Shown: piece by piece, positions 56,906-64,000 of the stretch
Position numbering within the stretch: position 1 is the stretch's first letter
Layout of the letters: each line of letters opens with the position of its first letter
Origin: Mytilus trossulus
Lineage: Eukaryota; Mollusca; Bivalvia; Mytilida; Mytilidae
Direction of reading: 5' to 3'
NCBI RefSeq assembly: GCF_036588685.1
Contig: NC_086376.1
Span: 60,907,166-60,971,165 of the forward strand
DNA length: 64,000 nt
Notes under the pieces: generated by a model
Told to the model about the DNA's origin: nothing
The model's input: the letters and a program-made list of their open reading frames with translations, nothing else
The model's database searches: none
Made by a program: the position numbers and the translations under genes

Positions 56906-58401
56906 GTGTTTGTTTAGTTGTTTCTTGGCCAAGTAGTCTTACATATTTATGATGAATGACTTTTGAAATGAAAAATATCAATCCTGGTAGATTTGTACTG
57001 GAAAGAGTTCCTCCTCTGAAGTTATAACATTGACCTTCAGTTTGGACTCTATCAAATGATGAACCCAAAAAGGAAGTTAATTGCTATTTTGTTTTTATTT
57101 TGACTGAACACAATTAAAAATATACACAAGAATATAACACTGGTAACTGTAAAGAAAGTAAATCTCAAGACACCAAAAGGTAGGAGTTAGTCATTATAAA
57201 AGGACATGTAATATTTTCATGTAAAAAGCTTATATACATGCATGTACTGAATCTAATAGATCTTCATGTATAAACTGTACTGTCATATAAAAGAGTTATA
57301 CCAAAATTATCGAACTTCAAGTTAAAATTCAAAAGGGGGAAATCCATATAAACTGGCAAACGTTAAAGATTAACCCAGACAATTTATTTGATTGCAATAT
57401 TTGGGGCCACCCTTTTTGTAGGAAAACGTGGTTGAATATATTGGGAATCACTGAATGACTGTTGCAGTCTCCTTCTTTTGGCAGTCAGTGCCCCCTCCTC
57501 CTTATAAAATTTTCTGGATTGCCACTGTAAATTAGATGAAAGTCGAAATAAGATATTTCTTATTGACATGACAAAACTTCAGAGTTATTTATCCTGAAGT
57601 CAACATATAAGTTAGTAACAACAAATACATTGCACCAGATATTACAAAATGTATACTATCTTTGTTTAGGATGATAACCTAGTTTTAAAGGATTGATTAT
57701 TTACTTATAATATTTATATATCAATGACTTGTATATTTACAGGTCATAGTAAAAGTTAGTCATATCGAGTGATATAACAAGTTTATAATGATGTTAATCA
57801 ATGGATATCTTACATAGATTACCATATATATCCTCAGGTTACATCAGTGTCAAATATGTACAAATTATGTACCTCAATAATCAATCCACCATGACATGTG
57901 CATACATTAATTCTTAGGATAATACCTGTACCAGAACTATACATGTACAAAAATGTTCTTAGTTAATTCATAGGATAATACCAGTACTTCTATACAACAT
58001 GTTCTTAGTTAGGAGAATACAGGGTGTACCTTCTCCATTGACGGTAAATTGACATTTTTAATATATAATAGATTTTGTAAAATGATAATAGCATGTAAGG
58101 TTAATATTTAACCAATTTTGGACCCATGAAAGCACGACAGCTTACTTCCAGTGGTGTAGTTGAAAAGTTGGAAGCATAAAAAAACAAGAGATGCTTACAT
58201 CTTTATTAATTTGACTCTGGTGGATAAATGTCTAATTGGCAATCATACTCACCTTCCTTTTATAAAGTATGAGTTGCTAAATATAACATGCATAAGTACA
58301 CATGAATTCCAAGAAAATAAGTCCCAAGTTTGATTTAACATGTTTATTTTTAAATAAATTAATAACTTGTGTTAATAAGATGATCACTTTCAGGAAATAG
58401 A

Positions 58402-58515
58402 TAGAAGAATGGTAGTCCGAGATTACTCTGTACTCTGACGTCCGATGGCTGTTTTGCCAGACAAGCTGGGGCCGTGCTTGTCTGGCAAAACAGCCGTCCG
58501 AGACTAGAAGAATGG
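58402..58515. mobile_element. Small hairpin insertion flanked by an 11-bp target duplication
   Basis: TAGAAGAATGG occurs at 58402-58412 and again at 58505-58515. Between them lies a 92-bp insert containing a perfect 20-bp stem: GGCTGTTTTGCCAGACAAGC at 58447-58466 and its complement at 58476-58495, with a 9-base loop. GTCCGA words flank the stem in direct orientation. The direct duplication with a fold-back core indicates a recent insertion of a tiny element. Confidence 0.75.
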
Positions 58516-59879
58516 GTAATTCCATTCTTATAGAAGCAGTCTCAGGACATGCCCTAATTCTAAGACTTCTTCAACAAATAGACTGCATGTGATGGTTTTA
58601 AATATTGATATCTGAGATAAAGATTATCTTATGACAGTGGTACATGTATGATTAAGGTTTGCCTGATAAATAGCTTTTAACTACAATAGAATGTATATTT
58701 ACTAATGTAGTAGAAAATTTCAAATTTCAGTACAAACATTTAGTCATTAGATATATAAGAGCTCACCAATCCATGCTATATTGTTCGCAGAGATTTAGAG
58801 AACATAACCATTAAAACCTTTCACACAGATATGCACAGGCTATATATATAGCTACCATAAAATAATTTACAGACAGAAAATCTCACATCTTTAAGAAGAA
58901 AAGATTCAGATCAGCGAAATGAAGTTATTGATATGTTCATTATTGAAATGTTCATTATCACTAATTCCAAATTTGACAGTTTGTACAAGTAGTTCACTAC
59001 AATGTACCATCGCAATCATCAGTCATTTATACCTTTTATATTTTAATACTAATCTGACTATATCTATACACGTAAATCTTTGTTTAACACATGGTTTATT
59101 AATGTTATTAGGGCTTTATTAGCTTAAATACCTGTCCCAATTCCCTCAAAGATATGAACAAAAAAATAAAAAATTTCATGTGTTTAACTGTATAACTGTT
59201 CTTCAGAATGGAAATGTTGAGATACAGCATTATCACCGAATGCAGGTAGGTAGTCCATTCATTGCGCTACTCAGAGTGTATAATCCCTTTGTTGTCCGTG
59301 ATATCCCTCCTCATAATCCTAAAAATATGGTGCAAAAAATAATGACCAAATGAATTTCTAGCACTTGACTAAAAGAAACTGTCCAATTTGTATGATTATG
59401 ATCAATTAAAAAAGAATGCATTTTAAAAAAAAATTTGTTGTATTTATTTACTTACAAAAAAAGTATAAAGACAAAGAACTTTACTGTATTAATTGCATTC
59501 GTATATATTATTTTAAGGAGTTAACATAAACATGATAAAGATATAAATACATTGACATATACATTATAATATTATACAGTAATCATATTATATACTTAAT
59601 AACCATGTTAACTTAAAAATCTATCAAGATGGCTGTTTATTGAGTTGGTTAAGAAGATGAACAAATTATTTTGTAAATTACATTTTCGATATTCTATTCA
59701 TATATTTTATACTTTACCCTCAATATTGATGCGTCACTGATCGGTTATCCAAACTCACTCACTCTGAACACACGGGATATGAAATGTCACTGAATTAGTA
59801 GTATCCAAACATTTAAACGGGCCCTCATATCAAATATATATACCAATAAAGTCTCACTAATCTTTTAACCCACACACAT

Positions 59880-62800
59880 TCTCTGCTTCACTGACCCTAA
59901 CACTGGGTATTATATGTCACTGATTATTTATCCAATGTTCATACCTGATCCTTATACTAGATATGCCACTGATCTATTGTCCAATATTCATACCTGATCA
60001 TAATACTGGATATGTCACTGATCTATCATCCAATATTTATACCTGATCCTAATACTGGATATGTCACTGATCTTTCATCCAATATTTATACATGATCCTA
60101 ATACTGGATATGTCACTGATCTATCATCCAATGTTCATACCTGATCCTAATACTGGATATGTCACTGATCTTTCATCCAATGTTCATTCCTGATCCTAAT
60201 ACTGGATATGTCACTGATCTATTATCCAATGTTCATACCTGATCCTAATACTGGATATGTCACTGATCTTTCATTCAATGTTTATTCCTGATCCTAATAC
60301 TGTATATGTCACTGATCTATCATCCAATGTTCATACCTGATCCTAATACTGTATATGTCACTGATCTATCATTCAATGTTTATTCCTGATCCTTATACTG
60401 GATATGTCACTGATCTATCATCCAATGTTCATACCTGATCCTAATACTGGATATGTCACTGATCTATCATCCAATGTTCATACCTGATCCTAATACTGGA
60501 TATGTCACTGATCTATCATCTAATGTTCATACCTGATCCTAATGCTGGATATACCACTGATCTGTATCCATTGTTCAAACCTGATTCTTATACTGGATAT
60601 GTCACTGATCTATCATCCAATGTTCATACCTGATCCTAATGCTGGATCACGTATCTGTGTTCATTGTTCAAACCTGATTCTAATACTGGATATGTCACTG
60701 ATCTATCATCCAATGTTCATACCTGATCCTAATGCTGGTTGTCGATCTGTGTTCATTGTTCAAACATGATTCTTATACTGGATATGTCACTGATCTATCA
60801 TCCAATGTTCATACCTGATCCTAATGCTGGATCACTGATCTGTGTTCATTGTTCATACCTGATCCTAATACTGGATATGTCACTGATCTATTATCCAATG
60901 TTCATACCTGATCCTAATACTGGATATGTCACTGATCTTTCATCCAATGTTCATTCCTGATCCTAATACTGGATATGTCACTGATCTATCATCCAATGTT
61001 CATACCTGATCCTAATACTGTATATGTCACTGATCTATCATCCAATGTTTATTCCTGATCCTAATACTGGATATGTCACTGATCTATCATCCAATGTTCA
61101 TACCTGATCCTAATACTGGATATGTCACTGATCTAGCATCCAATGTTCATACCTGATCCTAATACTGGATATGTCACTGATCTATCATCCAATGTTCATA
61201 CCTGATCATAAAACTGGATTTGTCACTGATCTATCATCCAATATTCATACCTGATCCTTATACTGGATATGTCACTGATCTATCATCCAATGTTCATACC
61301 TGATCCTAATGCTGGATCACTGATCTGTGTTCATTGTTCAAACATGATTCTTATACTGGATATGTCACTGATCTATCATCCAATGTTCATACCTGATCCT
61401 AATGCTGGATCACTGATCTGTGTTCATTGTTCATACCTGATCCTAATACTGGATATGTCACTGATCTATTATCCAATGTTCATACCCGATCCTAATACTG
61501 GATATGTCACTGATCTTTCATTCAATGTTTATTCCTGATCCTAATACTGTATATGTCACTGATCTATCATCCAATGTTCATACCTGATCCTAATACTGTA
61601 TATGTCACTGATCTATCATTCAATGTTTATTCCTGATCCTTATACTGGATATGTCACTGATCTATCATCCAATGTTCATACCTGATCCTAATACTGGATA
61701 TGTCACTGATCTATCATCCAATGTTCATACCTGATCCTTATACTGGATATGTTACTGATCTATCATCCAATGTTCATACCTGATCCTAATACTGGATATG
61801 TCACTGATCTATCATCTAATGTTCATACCTGATCCTAATGCTGGATATGTCACTGATCTGTATCCATTGTTCAAACCTGATTCTTATACTGGATATGTCA
61901 CTGATCTATCATCCAATGTTCATACCTGATCCTAATGCTGGATCACGTATCTGTGTTCATTGTTCAAACCTGATTCTAATACTGGATATGTCACTGATCT
62001 ATCATCCAATGTTCATACCTGATCCTAATGCTGGTTGTCGATCTGTGTTCATTGTTCAAACATGATTCTTATACTGGATATGTCACTGATCTATCATCCA
62101 ATGTTCATACCTGATCCTAATGCTGGATCACTGATCTGTGTTCATTGTTCATACCTGATCCTAATACTGGATATGTCACTGATCTATTATCCAATGTTCA
62201 TACCTGATCCTAATACTGGATATGTCACTGATCTTTCATCCAATGTTCATTCCTGATCCTAATACTGGATATGTCACTGATCTATCATCCAATGTTCATA
62301 CCTGATCCTAATACTGTATATGTCACTGATCTATCATCCAATGTTTATTCCTGATCCTAATACTGGATATGTCACTGATCTATCATCCAATGTTCATACC
62401 TGATCCTAATACTGGATATGTCACTAATCTAGCATCCAATGTTCATACCTGATCCTAATACTGGATATGTCACTGATCTATCATCCAATGTTCATACCTG
62501 ATCATAAAACTGGATTTGTCACTGATCTATCATCCAATATTCATACCTGATCCTTATACTGGATATGTCACTGATCTATCATCCAATGTTCATACCTGAT
62601 CCTAATGCTGGATCACTGATCTGTGTTCATTGTTCAAACATGATTCTTATACTGGATATGTCACTGATCTATCATCCAATGTTCATACCTGATCCTAATG
62701 CTGGATCACTGATCTGTGTTCATTGTTCATACCTGATCCTAATACTGGATATGTCACTGATCTATTATCCAATGTTCATACCTGATCCTAATACTGGATA

Positions 62801-63300
62801 TGTCACTGATCTTTCATCCAATGTTCATTCCTGATCCTAATACTGGATATGTCACTGATCTATCATCCAATGTTCATACCTGATCCTAATACTGGATATG
62901 TCACTGATCTAGCATCCAATGTTCATACCTGATCCTTATACTGGATATGTCACTGATCTATCATCCAATGTTCATACTTGATCATAAAACTGGATTTGTC
63001 ACTGATCTAGCATCCAATGTTCATACCTGATCCTAATACTGGATATGTCACTGATCTATCATCCAATGTTCACACCTGATCCTAATACTGGATATGTCAC
63101 TGATCTATCATCCAATATTCATACCTGATCCTTATACTGGATATGTCACTGATCTATCATCCAATGTTCACACCTGATCCTAATACTGGATATGTCACTG
63201 ATGTATCATCCAATGTTCACACCTGATCCTAATACTGGATATGCCACTGATCCATCAACCAATTTTAACACTTGATCCTTATTCTTGATATGTCACTGAG
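59880..63300. repeat. ~3.4-kb satellite, 49-bp unit, with a ~1.3-kb higher-order repeat
   Basis: The unit reads CTGATCTATCATCCAATGTT, CATACCTGATCCTAATACTG, GATATGTCA, 49 bp in all, about 70 copies. Variant shorter units (ATGCTGGATCACTGATCTGT, TTCATTGTTCAAACATGATT) recur in a fixed order. Matching variants lie 1296 bp apart (for example 60739/62035 and 61269/62565), so a block of about 26 units was duplicated. Open frames inside are repeats of SLIYHPMFIPDPN-type nonsense. Confidence 0.95.
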
Positions 63301-63734
63301 GTATTTACCAAATATATTTATACACTATATGTATCACTGATTTATCATCAAATTTCATACCTGATTCCTATTTTCATACTGGATGTGCAACTTTTTACAA
63401 GAAAACTAGGAAAGTTATATGTGCACCAAAGGGATAGGTCAAACTAACAAAAAGGTCACACCCAAAAAAACAGCAATTTATCATACAGCCTTCAACATTA
63501 GACAAATAGCTTCTTAAATGAAATCCAGCTCTTAATTGGTCTGAGACAAGAATACTTCTTATGAATATATTTACTAGAGACAATTGAAAATGTGCTACTA
63601 CTAGTTAAATCAAATTCCCTAAAAGACCAACTAATTGCAATGTGTTTCGAATTCAATATTTTAAAATCTGTTTGTTTAAGAGTTTCTAACATGGACTTTC
63701 ATATTTTATTGTTAATACTTATATATGTGAATGA

Positions 63735-63800
63735 ATATATGTTGTAAAGCGCTTAGGGTCATTTTAATATTATATAAGGCGCTGTTTTTCAATTAAAGTA
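63735..63800 (+). repeat. Possible retroelement 3'-tail-like hairpin
   Basis: TGTAAAGCGCTTAGGGTCAT then TATATAAGGCGCTGTTTTTC. A TGTAAAGCGCTT..GGCGCT stem of this kind is often seen at the 3' ends of LINE- or SINE-related repeats in animals. No adjoining retroelement body is recognisable, so this is tentative. Confidence 0.3.
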
Positions 63801-64000
63801 GCAACGACTATTAAAGGAAATAGTTGAAATTTATTGCACCAATCATATATCTGTATTTAATTGTTAAAATATTATTTATCCCATTGACAGGAAGTATGTG
63901 ATATACATATAACAATAACTGTTCAGTGTTTTATTGTGATGTATTTCATTTTATTATTTCATTGTTTTAACACAAATCATAGTAATTATTGTATGAAATT

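Larger units (their letters stand above)
47520..59870. other. Gene-poor intergenic region with many small elements
   Basis: No convincing protein-coding gene on either strand. Listed separately are the dispersed repeats at 48486, 49095, 50310, 51400 and 51690, TIR or fold-back elements at 49297, 51902, 53491, 54663, 56451 and 58413, hairpins at 50696 and 53441, and a 61-bp minisatellite at 52398. The remainder is AT-rich and featureless to the eye. Confidence 0.6.

Noticed and set aside
60542-62834. Several 70-90-codon open frames with SLIYHPMFIPDPNAG-like repeats
   Set aside because: They are readings of the 49-bp satellite. They shift frame between units and recur exactly 1296 bp apart, as the DNA does.
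59880-63300. Regularly spaced repeats resembling a CRISPR array
   Set aside because: The spacer-like parts are themselves repeated, the host is clearly an animal and there are no cas genes. It is satellite DNA.

Overview
The window is eukaryotic, AT-rich nuclear DNA from an invertebrate animal, most likely a bivalve mollusc and plausibly a mussel (Mytilus-like). The evidence is exon/intron genes with GT-AG junctions, two conserved animal multi-exon genes plus an animal linker-histone gene, and many interspersed repeats of types I associate with bivalve genomes (a GGAGAGTTGTCTCATTGGCA family, CAATCAATCAATC-tailed SINE-like repeats, GGGAGATAACTC words). The genus is inferred from memory of such repeats and was not tested. 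There are no operons, prokaryotic genes or CRISPR arrays.

Layout. (1) About 1-22745, plus strand: the 3' six coding exons of FGFRL1, the kinase-less FGF receptor-like protein. They encode three Ig domains, an acidic linker, one membrane span and a short His-rich tail. The signal-peptide exon was not found and probably lies upstream of the window. (2) About 22.8-28.6 kb: intergenic, with a ~59-bp minisatellite and interspersed repeats. (3) 28844-39387, plus strand: a complete ten-exon lysosomal glucosylceramidase gene (GBA1), 526 codons with consistent splice phases, a signal peptide and both catalytic glutamates. Three of its exon/intron junctions have been tandemly amplified. (4) About 40-46.5 kb: repeat-rich intergenic DNA with a ~170-bp tandem array carrying nuclear-receptor-like half-sites, a ~1.5-kb element with TTTGCGCCAA motifs in both ends, and a 443-bp fold-back. 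(5) 46734-47348, minus strand: an intronless, solitary linker-histone gene of H1.0/H5 type with a TATA box, a CCAAT box and an H1 box. (6) 47.5-64 kb: gene-poor DNA with several TIR or fold-back elements, a 61-bp minisatellite and a ~3.4-kb satellite of 49-bp units organised in a ~1.3-kb higher-order repeat.

The three genes have unrelated roles (FGF/heparin-binding surface receptor, lysosomal glycolipid hydrolysis, chromatin compaction), and nothing suggests co-regulation. The most unusual feature is in GBA1. The exon 3 donor junction is amplified as an in-frame 48-bp (16-codon) minisatellite with at least eight in-frame donor sites. The exon 2 acceptor and exon 9 donor junctions are also amplified, but out of frame.
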